From positions 1 to 50,673 of the IMG/VR virus record IMGVR_UViG_3300020194_001075: DNA of 50,673 nt. One strand, 5' to 3'. The notes under the pieces were generated by a model. The model did no database searches. It was not told where the DNA came from and was given only the letters and a program-made list of their open reading frames with translations. This stretch comes from a virus. The position numbers and the translations under genes were made by a program. Shown piece by piece: positions 41,401 through 50,175 of the stretch (position 1 is the first letter of the stretch; each line of letters opens with the position of its first letter).

Positions 41401-44400
41401 GGATCAACAATCACAGTTAACACATTGAACACTGCTGTTATGAATGTAGGCGAAATTTTTGTAGTAAGTATTGACGGTGAAGATTATGTATTAAAATGTA
41501 CAACAGCAAATTCAACAACAATTCAATGTGAAGATAAAGAAGGATTTGTTTCAATAGATCCAGGAGTTGGTTACATTACACGATTTATAGAATATAGATT
41601 AGGTTCTATTGATGACATCAACACAGTAATAAACAATCAAGGATTAACAGATAATGAAAAATTCTGGATTGATGAAAGTAATGATGGCAAATGGAAAATA
41701 GTGAACAATAAATTTGTTTATAAAACACACAATGAAATAAGTTCAACAAGTACATCAGGCGATGAAAGTTTTGGCACAGTTATAGCCGCTAATAAACAAA
41801 ATTCTATAGTATTAGTAAGTCAACCATCAGATGGTGATGGAAAAATTTATGTTTTTTCTAGAGGATCGGAAAGCGGTTCATTAAAATTATTACAGACTAT
41901 TGAAGCACCAACATCAGATTTATTACTAAATTCAGACTTGTTTAGTTCAAACAGTAGTTTTGGAAAAGCAGTGGATATTTCACCAGATGGAAATTTTGTA
42001 ATTATTGGTGCTCCTAATGCCGGAGATTTGAAAACGGAATACAAAGGAGTATACAATCCTGCTTCAAATTACAATGTAGGTAATATTGTTCAATACAAAC
42101 AACAACTTTGGAGAGCAACTAATCAAATAGAAGGTGCAGTGGCATCTGATTTATTTTCAACTTTTGACGCTTCAGCATTTTACAAAGAAAATATTGGTTT
42201 CTCAACAACCTCGCTGTTAATAGGTGACAGTGTATTTTCAAACGAAACCACAGATCACTTACTAATTAGAGGATCAGCAGATCAGTATTCAGCAACAAAA
42301 ATTGGTGACAAATTAATATTAAAATATCTTGATTTCAGTACAGAATATCCTATTGATAGAAACAATTACAACAAATCTGCTAATCAACCATTCAATGGAA
42401 TAGGTGCTCCTACTATTAAAAACAATGTGTTTAGTGGTGCTGAAATTTCAATTCAAGCAAAAGTAGATGAAATACTTCAAGTATCATTGACACTCAGAGA
42501 TGCTCCAGTGTCCAGTGTTGTAAGTACAAGCACAGCACAAGGTACTGTTGTGTACTCGAGAAAAATAGCAGGAAAGACTTTATTGTATTTGAAAGATGTT
42601 AGAGGTGTATTTTCTGCCAGTGGTAGTTTGTTATTGGATACTTTACCGATAGGAGATTACACTAGAGTAAACACAGAAGATTATGATCATCTTGGTGGAT
42701 GGTGGAAAGTTGGCATAGGTGCTAGTGTATCCACTGGTGCAGGTGCTGATATATCAACGAACGTTGTAATTCAAGATATTAAATTATTAAATGAAACTAG
42801 AGATAGCAATTTGTTTTTCAGTTCTTTTGAACAACCAATTGTTCCTATAACACCACAAACTCCTTTAGTAAAAGCACAGTTTGGGTTAGGAACATACTAT
42901 CAAAGATATTACATTAATCCAGCAAATAATTCTTGGCAAAGTAATTCAACTCCACAAGGAATATTAAGTAACAAATGGTTTGTTAGAACAGGATATGATA
43001 TTGCTCATGATGGTGGACTAAATTCTAGTAATTCAGCCAACAATGTAAGTGTTTGGTTCAATAACGTGGATCAAAATGCATTTGATTTTTCTGGGTTAAA
43101 CATTGACAGCGATGACACTAACGGTATAAAAGAAGTTGTAGACATTTGGGAAGGTTATATTGATATAGATTCCCAACCAGACAATAATGCAAATTATTAT
43201 TATCCGGAAGCAGGTGTACACACTATATATGATCCTATAAAATTTGTTCAAGCAGATGTTACATTTGTACAGTTTATTGCTTTAGAAAAAATAAGAGTTT
43301 ATTTTAGAAATGCTAGAAACACAGTGGATCCAAATGGTTCAACGTTGTTCAGTCTAGGATCGAATGCAGGACAATCTGCAACCATTCAAAGACTGGGAGG
43401 CGGAGTTGATAGATTAATAGGATCTATTGAACAAGCAGTTCAATCAGGACCCAATGATGGAGATATTTTAGTATTTGAACACACAACACCAATCACAGCA
43501 TCAGGTGATCCTGCCGCATACACTGTGAATGATATAGAGTACTGGATATGGGACGAGTTTGAAAATGTTGCAGGTATTCAGCAACTTGCAAATATTCCTA
43601 GCAGTCAAAATAGAGATTGGTTACAGGTACACAATATTCCTATTGGTGAAGGAACAGCCAGCGGATTAACAAACCAAGGTGCATTTTTAGTTTATAAAAA
43701 GAACACAGCAGGACAATATGCATACAATTCAGCATTCACAGTACCGGACACACAATCTGGATTACGTTTAGGTTCAAAAATTCAAATACGCGATGTTGGG
43801 GACACAACAGTTGCATTTATCAGTGCTGAAGGAAATGGTTCAAACGCTTTACCAGGTAAAGTTTATTTTATCAAATACAGTTCTACTAAAAATTGGTGGT
43901 TAGGTGTAGATGAAAACTACATGGGGCAGTTTGATCAAGATGCTGATTATTTAAAAGACGAATTAGTAATTTATAATAATCAACTGTACAAGGCAAAAAC
44001 AAATATTAGTTCAGGTGCATGGACCAGCGACGTTTGGGAGTTACAAGATAGTCATGCAGATTATTTAGGTTATGTGCCTAACGATAGCGGAATAGAATTA
44101 CAAGGAGATTCAACATTAGATCAAAGTAAATTAATAAAATTTGCAAACACATTTGATGTTGATACAAATGGAGTTAATTTAGTTGTAACAAATCAATACA
44201 ATGACTCGAAACAAGATGTTATTGTTTACAGATTAGATAACAATCATTACACATACAAACAAACTATTTTACCACCGCAAGACTCTACTCCTGTAATTGA
44301 TTTTGGTGCAGATATCAGTATATCAGAAGACGGCGAATTAATTGCTGTAGGATCTCCATTGAAAGATTTAACAAATATTGATATGGGTGTGGTTTATGTT

Positions 44401-47400
44401 TACAAAAAAGCCAGCAACGATACAGGTCTATACAATCTAAATCAAACACTAGTCAGCCCAGACAAAGAAACATCAGAACAATTTGGAAATACACTGTCAT
44501 TCAGTGGCAATGTACTTGCTGTTTGTTCGTTAAAAGGTGATCAACAGGTAGATGATGGATCTACAGTTTTAGATGAAAGATATGATGTTGGTTCTGTACA
44601 TTTATTTGAAAAATTTGAAAGCACTTTACTATATGCTGAAAAATTCAGTTATGACAATTCTTTTACTCAATTTGGTACAAATTTATTAGTCAATAAAAAC
44701 CATGTATACATAGGTTTACCTAAATTACAAATAAATGGAAAACAAATGGGTACTGTGGTTGATTTTAGAAAATCTCCATTAGAGAATAATTGGAACAGTG
44801 TGCATGAAAGCAGTGACGGAATAGATCAACCAGATTTATCAAAAATACAAGGAATTTTCTTATACAACAAACGAACAAATACACTGTTAACAAGATTAGA
44901 TTATGTTGATCCTGTATTTGGTAAAATACCTGGACCAGCAGAATCAGAAATTTATTACAAAACTAATTATGATCCAGCAGTATACAATTCAAATTCAGCA
45001 GTTGGAAATATTGATACAACAAATCATTGGAACAGCAATCAAATAGGAAGACTGTGGTGGAACATCAGCACAGCACAATATTATTATCCTTATCAAAGTA
45101 ATATAATCTTTAATAATTCATACTGGAACAAACTTTTTGTAGGTGCTAGTATTGATGTGCATGAATGGGTTGAATCGGTCTACACACCATCTCAATACAA
45201 CATTATCAGTCAGTCAGAAGAAGGTGAAGCATTAGGTATTACAGGAACAGTTGTTAATCCAACTGATTATGTAACCACAAAAGTTTATGATGATGTTGCT
45301 AAAGTTTTATCAAACAAATATTATTTCTGGGTTAAAGGCAAAACCACTGTGCCTGAAATGGAATCACGAACATTAAGTGCCAACGCTGTTGAAAATTTAA
45401 TAAAAGATCCAAAAGGTCAAGGATACAAATATGTAACTATTTTTGGCAAAAACAAATTTGCTATTGTTAACTGTGATGAATTTATACAGGACAAAGATAC
45501 AGTTATCAGTTTTAGAATCAAAAGAATTGATAGTAAAAATAATGTTCATAAAGAATATGCTTTATTAACTGAAGGTTTAGGAACAAGTACACTACCTAAA
45601 GAAATTGAAACAGTTTGGTTTAACAGTCTAATAGGATATGATGCTCAATACAATCCAGTGCCTGATCCAACATTGAGTGAAAAATTAAGATACGGAACAC
45701 TGCAATATCCAAGACAGAGTTGGTTTATAAACAAACAAGAAGCACTAAAACAAACAGTGGAAAGAATTAATTCTGTTTTACTACAAAATCTAATTGTAGA
45801 TGAGGTTGATCTTTCATCGCTTACACAATCAGATCCTGCACCAAAAATAAACACAGGATTATTTGATGTTGCAATTGACACAGAAAAAGATTTAGATTTT
45901 GTAGGTGTTGGATCAGTAAAAACTGCTTCAATTAATATTACAGTTGAAAACGGAAAAATAATTAATGTAACAATCGCAGATCCTGGCAAAGGATACAAAT
46001 CTATTCCAACGTACAAAATAAAAAGTATCACAGGAGAAGGTGCTGTAATTGGTTTGACTATAGATATAAATGGTTCAATCAACAGTGCTAGAATATTGTC
46101 GCAAGGTAAAAATTATGCAGATACTACAACAGTTGAAATTAGAAATTACAGTGCTCTTGTACAAGCAGACAGCACAGTTGATGGCAAATGGGCAATTTAT
46201 AGTTACAGTGCAACTGATGGTTGGCAAAAATCAAAAATACAAGCCTACAATGTAAATTTATATTGGAACTATGCTGATTGGTATGCAACAGGATACAATC
46301 AATTCACAGCAATAGACCATGTGATATCTCAAAGTTATGAAATAACCGCAATAGATGATACAATAGGACAAATAGTTAAGATTCAAAACATTGGAGCAGG
46401 TGGTTGGTTACTACTGAAAAAAATCGGTAATCAAGCAGATGTCGATTACACAGTTAATTATGAAACTGTTGGAAGACAAAACGGAACAATTCAGTTCACA
46501 GATAAACTTTATGTTTACAGTGGAAATGTTGGATTTGATTCTAATAGTTTCGATATTCAATTGTACGATAGACAACCGATTCAAGAAACTAGAACAATAT
46601 TAGAAACTGTAAGAGACAAAATATTTGTTGAAGAACTGGCAGTTGAATACAATAAATTATATTTTGCTGGCATTCATTACGCACTATCAGAAAACAAATT
46701 AAATGATTTTGTTTTTAAAACAAGTTTTGTAAAAGCACAACACAATGTGGGCGAACTGGAACAGAAAATAACATTTAAAAATGATAATCTATCTAACTAT
46801 GAAGATTATGTTCAAGAAGTAAAACCTTATAAAACTAAAATTAGAGAATATGTAAGTTCATATCAAAAAACAGAACCTACCAATTCTGTAATCACAGACT
46901 TTGATTATCCACCTAAATATGTAAATGGTATAATCACACCGTCAAAAGTTACAGTTGTAAATGACACATTGGTTGGTGCTGAGAATGTTAAGACTTATCC
47001 AGATAAAAACTGGAAAGACAATGTTGGTTTTAAAATTACAGCAATTAATATAGCCAATCCTGGTACATTATATACTAACCCACCTACTGTTAATATTACA
47101 GGTGGCGGTGGAACAGGTGCAACTGCTAGAGCATACATCAAAAATGGTTCAGTGAACAGAATAGTTGTGATCAACACAGGATCTGGTTATATATCGGCTC
47201 CTACAATTACATTGAGTGGATCAACAACAGGCGTTACAGCCAAGGCAAGTGCTGTATTGGGTGAAAGTTTACCTCGTACTACTCACATTGGAATTAAGTT
47301 TGATAGAAACACTGGAACAACATTAATTAGTAATTTACAAAGAACAGAAACATTTGTTGGCAATAACAGTCAGTTAAAGTTCAAATTAAAATGGCCGATG

Positions 47401-50151
47401 GACTTGCGTACTAATACAATATCAATTTTAATTAATAGTACTCAACAATTAAAAAGCACATTCACGTATGGCAATGAGAAAGATATATCTAAAACATATG
47501 AAAGACAGACAGGATATGTTCAATTTGTATTACCGCCAGCAAATTTATCTAACATTTCAATCACATACAAAATTAATGAAGATACATTAAACACTGCTGA
47601 TAGATTTGATTTATACAAACCTACTGCTGGTATGCCAGGTAAAGAACTTGCTCAAGTGATAGACGGAATTGATTACGGTGGAGTAGAAGTAAGAAGCATA
47701 GGATTTGAAGATACATCAGGCTGGGGTAACGAACCTTTCATGCAAGGTGAATGGGATACCTATGATGAAAGTTACGAAGATGAAGTTTTCTATTTAGACG
47801 GAAGCACACTCACGTTAAATCTTGCTAAAACATTAACACAAGGTGTGGAATACCATGTGTATCAAAATGGTATAAGAGTTGATGATCCTGCTTTTGATGT
47901 AGGAAATCCTACCAATGCGTTAGCACAAATGAATTCAATTGCTGGAGACGGTTCTACAAAAATTGTTGATATCAGTAATCTTGAAACAGAAGACGGTGAC
48001 GTTATTATTGTAAGAAAATCCACAAGCGATGGATCATTTTTACCTGATCCAAATGCTGTTGATACATTGATTAAAGGTGGAGATTTAGCATACTCAACAG
48101 CACAAGGACTTAACGCAGAAGACATCAACATAGATGGCGATGGATTTGTAACACCTACGTCTGCTAAAGGACCGGAGGAGTTTGTGCCAGGACAAGTATT
48201 AGACACATTAGACATTCAAGTTTACGATAGAGGTCCTAACACAGGATCGAAAATTAACAGTTACAATTACATAGGTGATGGAAACACTGTTGAATACTCT
48301 TTTGTTGATAATCCGCAAAGCAACACAGCAATATTTTTAAGTGTTAATAACATTTTAAAAGACAGTAATACATTCCAGGTTGATTATCAAAACAAAAAAA
48401 TAATATTCAATCAAGCACCATTAGTAGGTGAAAAAATAAACTTTATCACAATGGGCAACAATGGTGAATCTATTTTAGATGTTGATACATTTACAGGTGA
48501 CGGTAGCACAATTGAATATGTTACTAGAGCAAAATATACACAAGGAAACATTCAAACATTTGTAAAAGTAAATGGTGTAAATCAAGACTACACAGTGGTT
48601 GAGACTGATTCAGCGTATGCAGTTGCTAATAGAGTAGCAGTAAGATTTGATTCAGCACCTGCTCAAGACAGTGTGATCAATATTGTGGTTTATGAAAGTA
48701 CGTCACAGTCGTTCAGTGAAGTTACACAAAACACTTACACAGGTGACGGTAGTACAACACAATATCAATTGAACCCGACACCTTTTACACAAACACCTTT
48801 CACAAACAATGTGATTGTTAAAGTTAACGATTCAGTTTTAAGAAGTGGTTTTCATAAAAAATTTACTGTAAGTGTTTTGAGAGAATACGAATTTGAAAAT
48901 TGGCAAGTATTACCAGGCACAGTTAATACCACAGATGTAAGAGCATATCTAAACAAAATTGAATTGACATCTGCTGAATACACTTGGAACCCAGGCAATT
49001 CAAGTGTAACATTAACAGGCGGTATAGGAGTTGTTGGAGATGTGTTAGATGTTTATATTGCGAATGGAGAATATTCAGTAACTGATGCTGGTGTATTAAG
49101 TTTAAGTGTTGCTCCTGTTCAAGGTTCAACAATCACATCATATCAATTCAGCAAACACGATGTTCAAGATATAGATAGAACACAATATGATGTGGTGGCT
49201 AAATTATCAATCACAGTGAACACTGATGATTATTATCAGTACAATCAATTAACAAATGGTGTGGTTCAATTGAACAAGCCGGCAGTTGATGCCCAATATG
49301 TTTGGGTAAGTGTGAATGGTGATTGGTTAGCCCCTAGTATTGATTACACAGTTTCAAACAATCAGATGTATTTAAAAATTAATAGAACACTTTCACAAAA
49401 TGATACAATTGATGTGATTCACTTCACAGCACCATCGTTTGTAGGAAAATTTGCTTACCGACAATTTAAAGATGTTATGAACAGAACACACTTTAAGCGT
49501 ATTGGTGATGACAGACAATACTCTTTAGCACAAAATTTAAACTGGTATGACAAGGAAATTGTGTTGTCCGATGCCACAGGTATCACAGTACCGAGTGTTG
49601 CTTCGCAACTGCCAGGTATAATTTTTATAGATGGCGAAAGAATAGAATACTATCAAAAGGATGGCAACAGTTTACAACAATTAAGAAGAGGAACATTTGG
49701 AACAGGTATTGCAGAAGTACATCTTGCTAATACAGATGTTTACGATCAAAGTGCTTTCCAAAATGTGCCTTATCAAGATCAGTTCATATCTGAGACATAC
49801 ACTGGCGCAGATGTGGTAAACAATGTACTGAACATAGGCTTTGTGCCTAACAATGTGAATGAATTTGAACTGTTTGTTGGTGGTAAGAGATTGCGTAAAA
49901 ACGCAATCAGTGTGTACAATCCTACATTGGGACAAGATAGTCCTGAAGCAGATGCAACTGCACCTGCTGAATTCAGTGTGAACGGTACCACAGCCGCAAT
50001 AACATTCACAGTTACACCAGCCGAAAATGCCAAAATAGTGCTGGTACGAAAACAAGGAAGAATATGGCAATCAGGCACAAATCCACTCAGTCAGACGGAA
50101 AATGATATAGCAAGATTCATACGTCAAAAAGAAGTGGCTTTGCCGCAATAA
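35500..50151 (+). CDS. Giant multi-domain virion protein at the gp7 position (4,883 residues)
   Basis: A single open frame of 4,884 codons, far larger than T4 gp7 (1,032). The N-terminus (FLPKYFRTPVNQKFLHSTLDQLISQG; WSPKIDWDKFVNYREYFWMPYG, to about 150) is the hallmark of the very large post-gp6 protein of marine T4-like phages, so a wedge-attached role is inferred. Four W/Y modules resembling carbohydrate-binding folds lie near 1430, 1690, 2185 and 2810. FG-GAP-like blades occur at 2087-2180 and 2785-3075. A GxGYxxxP beta module occurs near 3490-3560 and again at 3845-3925. GDGxTxxY repeats follow at 4256, 4330 and 4412. The end (QQLRRGTFGTGIAEVH) is a common phage fibre motif. No catalytic site was recognised. 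GAGGAAATGAATATTA precedes the ATG. Confidence 0.85.
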   Translation: MAYDNDQKDFELPAGKDNGKRKSAEFLPKYFRTPVNQKFLHSTLDQLISQGTLEKLNAYYGRKVTSAYTSGDLYVPEISADRENYKFEPSVVQKDDLGNVNFYSDYIDFVNQIANYNGDTSNHSVLNAQEYYAWSPKIDWDKFVNYREYFWMPYGASTVSINGQQRNVVSTYTVTKSDQGDNYAYIFTPDGLTANPTLKLYKGQTYKFEIDAEGLPLVFRTQRILDESYNFNDGIDVQAVEKGIITFQVKDSTPEKLYYGSSNDINAWGLIQVFDIEENSAIDVTNEVLGKKNYTTADGVALSNGMKVNFKGTVTPAQYAEGDYYVEGVGEAIQLINSQNLEVVSSFTNSVPIPFDSQNFDTVGFGTATSYAVNKDYVVINRSSPEGSPWTRHNRWIHRSVIEASASANGQVADIDQTSRARRPIIEFEAGIKLYNFGTSSKGNVDLIDTVTKDVMSDIEGSEGFYVDGIAVTNGLKILFTADTDPLVKDKIYQVKFIDLELNGIKTNQVSLVEVANASPKEGETVLVTNGVKNQGKWYHYNNGWKTSQAKTKTNQAPLFDLFDSNGNSYTDDILYPNSSFRGNKIFSYAVGTGTNDTELGFPLTYQNVENIGDIVFNFDLLNQSYVYESQTLSGTLASETAFLKKYNAQGQFATVNGWSKAPTKSFQKVNRQYVASTNQLNDFAVDVYDKSGDLNDLGVKVFVNNKKKTQNVDWYILRVDSVAYVKFYTNLKANDVVLIRTTSATDKNANGHYEFPTNLQSNPLNDKVVTFTVGQVTDHVKSITNELTDIQGVTPGVSNLRDFPNATLYGRKFLQHSGPMVLSSYLLNNKEVNLISAISQSQTDYYKFKRSFVSAMDDLGFDGTSVQIVDKILEKLNKDSNDNLPYFQTDMFGVGAYISTTHEVLDVDSKFFALKNSHNLSTLSNKAVYVYLNGDQLLHAHDYIFTDGFVQVTKTLTLDDTIVINEFETTNGTYVPPTPTKLGLYPKYVPKKYSDTTALEPVNVIQGHDGSIVVAYNDFRDDVILELEKRIYNNIKVVFDENLFEIKTFIPRANSINEFTEASINKTLLGDFNDWLTFIGNEDYTANTYQSDENSLTWNYSNMVSPQGTKLSGYWRGVYKYAYDTDRPNITPWEMLGYTEEPSWWSTVYGPAPYTGDNLVLWQDLEKGIVREPNKKIIIKDKYKRPGLTSHIPVDSNGNIKSPFDSAYARGAVLQLTKGNFKFGDHAPIENAWRRSAHYPFALLKSYILHRPNQAVGIGLDISRTKRNASGQIVYNSLTAIRPKDIVFPSSIADKTINLTAGLINYIFEVVENSLTTNYASYKKQLTELTVQIGFKIRGYSNKNNFKLLIDSKTPLNSTSLFVPDENYQLIYNVSAPIEILTYSGLIIEKLASGYSIKGYDRDDPYVRYHAVYEQTSDPAITVGGISASFVNWSENKRYDRGAYVKYSDEFYAVDETHVSGSTFDLSKFLKLIDLPTEGGRTAILRKKFLTDAVVEIPYGTVFDTIQSVVDVILGYESYLKSKGFKFDQFDSQTELVSNWQLSMKEFLFWTTQNWDEGAVISLSPASKKLVLESKYSTTDNVVDNFYSYGVLKEDGKNLDKENLRITRESNTFELFTKNTVNGIYFAKIPLVQKEHVCLVDNSTDFNDLIYDPASGYKQDRIKMLGYITEWDGSLNIPGFIYDEAKVVEWQPYTDYAMSDVVKHKEFYYTANTKLKGTQEFNDNDWRRLDDKPRSSLLSNFDYKTNQFADFYDLDTDNFDSQQQKLAQHLIGYQPREYLRNIINDDVSQYKFYQGFIREKGTSNALNKLFDALASADKESLDFYEEWAIRKGQYGAVDTFDEIEYNLDESKFRLNPQPILLTDDSANTASDLVYRIQSGQTYLAPKDYTHTPFAIKYDKNTYIKTAGPVNPIDISLTLSQYEDILTNSNVKNLLEGQYVWIGNYNKSWTVLKYTKTEQQTVSVVKTGSTITVNTLNTAVMNVGEIFVVSIDGEDYVLKCTTANSTTIQCEDKEGFVSIDPGVGYITRFIEYRLGSIDDINTVINNQGLTDNEKFWIDESNDGKWKIVNNKFVYKTHNEISSTSTSGDESFGTVIAANKQNSIVLVSQPSDGDGKIYVFSRGSESGSLKLLQTIEAPTSDLLLNSDLFSSNSSFGKAVDISPDGNFVIIGAPNAGDLKTEYKGVYNPASNYNVGNIVQYKQQLWRATNQIEGAVASDLFSTFDASAFYKENIGFSTTSLLIGDSVFSNETTDHLLIRGSADQYSATKIGDKLILKYLDFSTEYPIDRNNYNKSANQPFNGIGAPTIKNNVFSGAEISIQAKVDEILQVSLTLRDAPVSSVVSTSTAQGTVVYSRKIAGKTLLYLKDVRGVFSASGSLLLDTLPIGDYTRVNTEDYDHLGGWWKVGIGASVSTGAGADISTNVVIQDIKLLNETRDSNLFFSSFEQPIVPITPQTPLVKAQFGLGTYYQRYYINPANNSWQSNSTPQGILSNKWFVRTGYDIAHDGGLNSSNSANNVSVWFNNVDQNAFDFSGLNIDSDDTNGIKEVVDIWEGYIDIDSQPDNNANYYYPEAGVHTIYDPIKFVQADVTFVQFIALEKIRVYFRNARNTVDPNGSTLFSLGSNAGQSATIQRLGGGVDRLIGSIEQAVQSGPNDGDILVFEHTTPITASGDPAAYTVNDIEYWIWDEFENVAGIQQLANIPSSQNRDWLQVHNIPIGEGTASGLTNQGAFLVYKKNTAGQYAYNSAFTVPDTQSGLRLGSKIQIRDVGDTTVAFISAEGNGSNALPGKVYFIKYSSTKNWWLGVDENYMGQFDQDADYLKDELVIYNNQLYKAKTNISSGAWTSDVWELQDSHADYLGYVPNDSGIELQGDSTLDQSKLIKFANTFDVDTNGVNLVVTNQYNDSKQDVIVYRLDNNHYTYKQTILPPQDSTPVIDFGADISISEDGELIAVGSPLKDLTNIDMGVVYVYKKASNDTGLYNLNQTLVSPDKETSEQFGNTLSFSGNVLAVCSLKGDQQVDDGSTVLDERYDVGSVHLFEKFESTLLYAEKFSYDNSFTQFGTNLLVNKNHVYIGLPKLQINGKQMGTVVDFRKSPLENNWNSVHESSDGIDQPDLSKIQGIFLYNKRTNTLLTRLDYVDPVFGKIPGPAESEIYYKTNYDPAVYNSNSAVGNIDTTNHWNSNQIGRLWWNISTAQYYYPYQSNIIFNNSYWNKLFVGASIDVHEWVESVYTPSQYNIISQSEEGEALGITGTVVNPTDYVTTKVYDDVAKVLSNKYYFWVKGKTTVPEMESRTLSANAVENLIKDPKGQGYKYVTIFGKNKFAIVNCDEFIQDKDTVISFRIKRIDSKNNVHKEYALLTEGLGTSTLPKEIETVWFNSLIGYDAQYNPVPDPTLSEKLRYGTLQYPRQSWFINKQEALKQTVERINSVLLQNLIVDEVDLSSLTQSDPAPKINTGLFDVAIDTEKDLDFVGVGSVKTASINITVENGKIINVTIADPGKGYKSIPTYKIKSITGEGAVIGLTIDINGSINSARILSQGKNYADTTTVEIRNYSALVQADSTVDGKWAIYSYSATDGWQKSKIQAYNVNLYWNYADWYATGYNQFTAIDHVISQSYEITAIDDTIGQIVKIQNIGAGGWLLLKKIGNQADVDYTVNYETVGRQNGTIQFTDKLYVYSGNVGFDSNSFDIQLYDRQPIQETRTILETVRDKIFVEELAVEYNKLYFAGIHYALSENKLNDFVFKTSFVKAQHNVGELEQKITFKNDNLSNYEDYVQEVKPYKTKIREYVSSYQKTEPTNSVITDFDYPPKYVNGIITPSKVTVVNDTLVGAENVKTYPDKNWKDNVGFKITAINIANPGTLYTNPPTVNITGGGGTGATARAYIKNGSVNRIVVINTGSGYISAPTITLSGSTTGVTAKASAVLGESLPRTTHIGIKFDRNTGTTLISNLQRTETFVGNNSQLKFKLKWPMDLRTNTISILINSTQQLKSTFTYGNEKDISKTYERQTGYVQFVLPPANLSNISITYKINEDTLNTADRFDLYKPTAGMPGKELAQVIDGIDYGGVEVRSIGFEDTSGWGNEPFMQGEWDTYDESYEDEVFYLDGSTLTLNLAKTLTQGVEYHVYQNGIRVDDPAFDVGNPTNALAQMNSIAGDGSTKIVDISNLETEDGDVIIVRKSTSDGSFLPDPNAVDTLIKGGDLAYSTAQGLNAEDINIDGDGFVTPTSAKGPEEFVPGQVLDTLDIQVYDRGPNTGSKINSYNYIGDGNTVEYSFVDNPQSNTAIFLSVNNILKDSNTFQVDYQNKKIIFNQAPLVGEKINFITMGNNGESILDVDTFTGDGSTIEYVTRAKYTQGNIQTFVKVNGVNQDYTVVETDSAYAVANRVAVRFDSAPAQDSVINIVVYESTSQSFSEVTQNTYTGDGSTTQYQLNPTPFTQTPFTNNVIVKVNDSVLRSGFHKKFTVSVLREYEFENWQVLPGTVNTTDVRAYLNKIELTSAEYTWNPGNSSVTLTGGIGVVGDVLDVYIANGEYSVTDAGVLSLSVAPVQGSTITSYQFSKHDVQDIDRTQYDVVAKLSITVNTDDYYQYNQLTNGVVQLNKPAVDAQYVWVSVNGDWLAPSIDYTVSNNQMYLKINRTLSQNDTIDVIHFTAPSFVGKFAYRQFKDVMNRTHFKRIGDDRQYSLAQNLNWYDKEIVLSDATGITVPSVASQLPGIIFIDGERIEYYQKDGNSLQQLRRGTFGTGIAEVHLANTDVYDQSAFQNVPYQDQFISETYTGADVVNNVLNIGFVPNNVNEFELFVGGKRLRKNAISVYNPTLGQDSPEADATAPAEFSVNGTTAAITFTVTPAENAKIVLVRKQGRIWQSGTNPLSQTENDIARFIRQKEVALPQ
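48240..49150 (+). repeat. Protein-level repeats of about 75-95 residues near the C-terminus of the giant protein
   Basis: Three units begin YIGDGNTVEY, FTGDGSTIEY and YTGDGSTTQY and continue with strand patterns such as IFLSVNNILK, TFVKVNGVNQ and VIVKVNDSVL. They look like tandem beta-sandwich domains. The DNA has diverged, so the duplication is old. Confidence 0.75.
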
Positions 50152-50154
50152 ATA
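50147..50154 (+). promoter_or_regulatory. Late promoter element AATAAATA
   Basis: AATAAATA overlaps the stop codon of the giant gene. ACGGAG and the ATG at 50176 follow, giving a leader of about 16 bases. Confidence 0.65.
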
Positions 50155-50175
50155 CAATGGTAGAACGGAGCAAAA

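Noticed and set aside
49681-50070. Cys-rich minus-strand frame opposite the giant gene
   Set aside because: Shadow of real coding sequence with no ribosome binding site or promoter.
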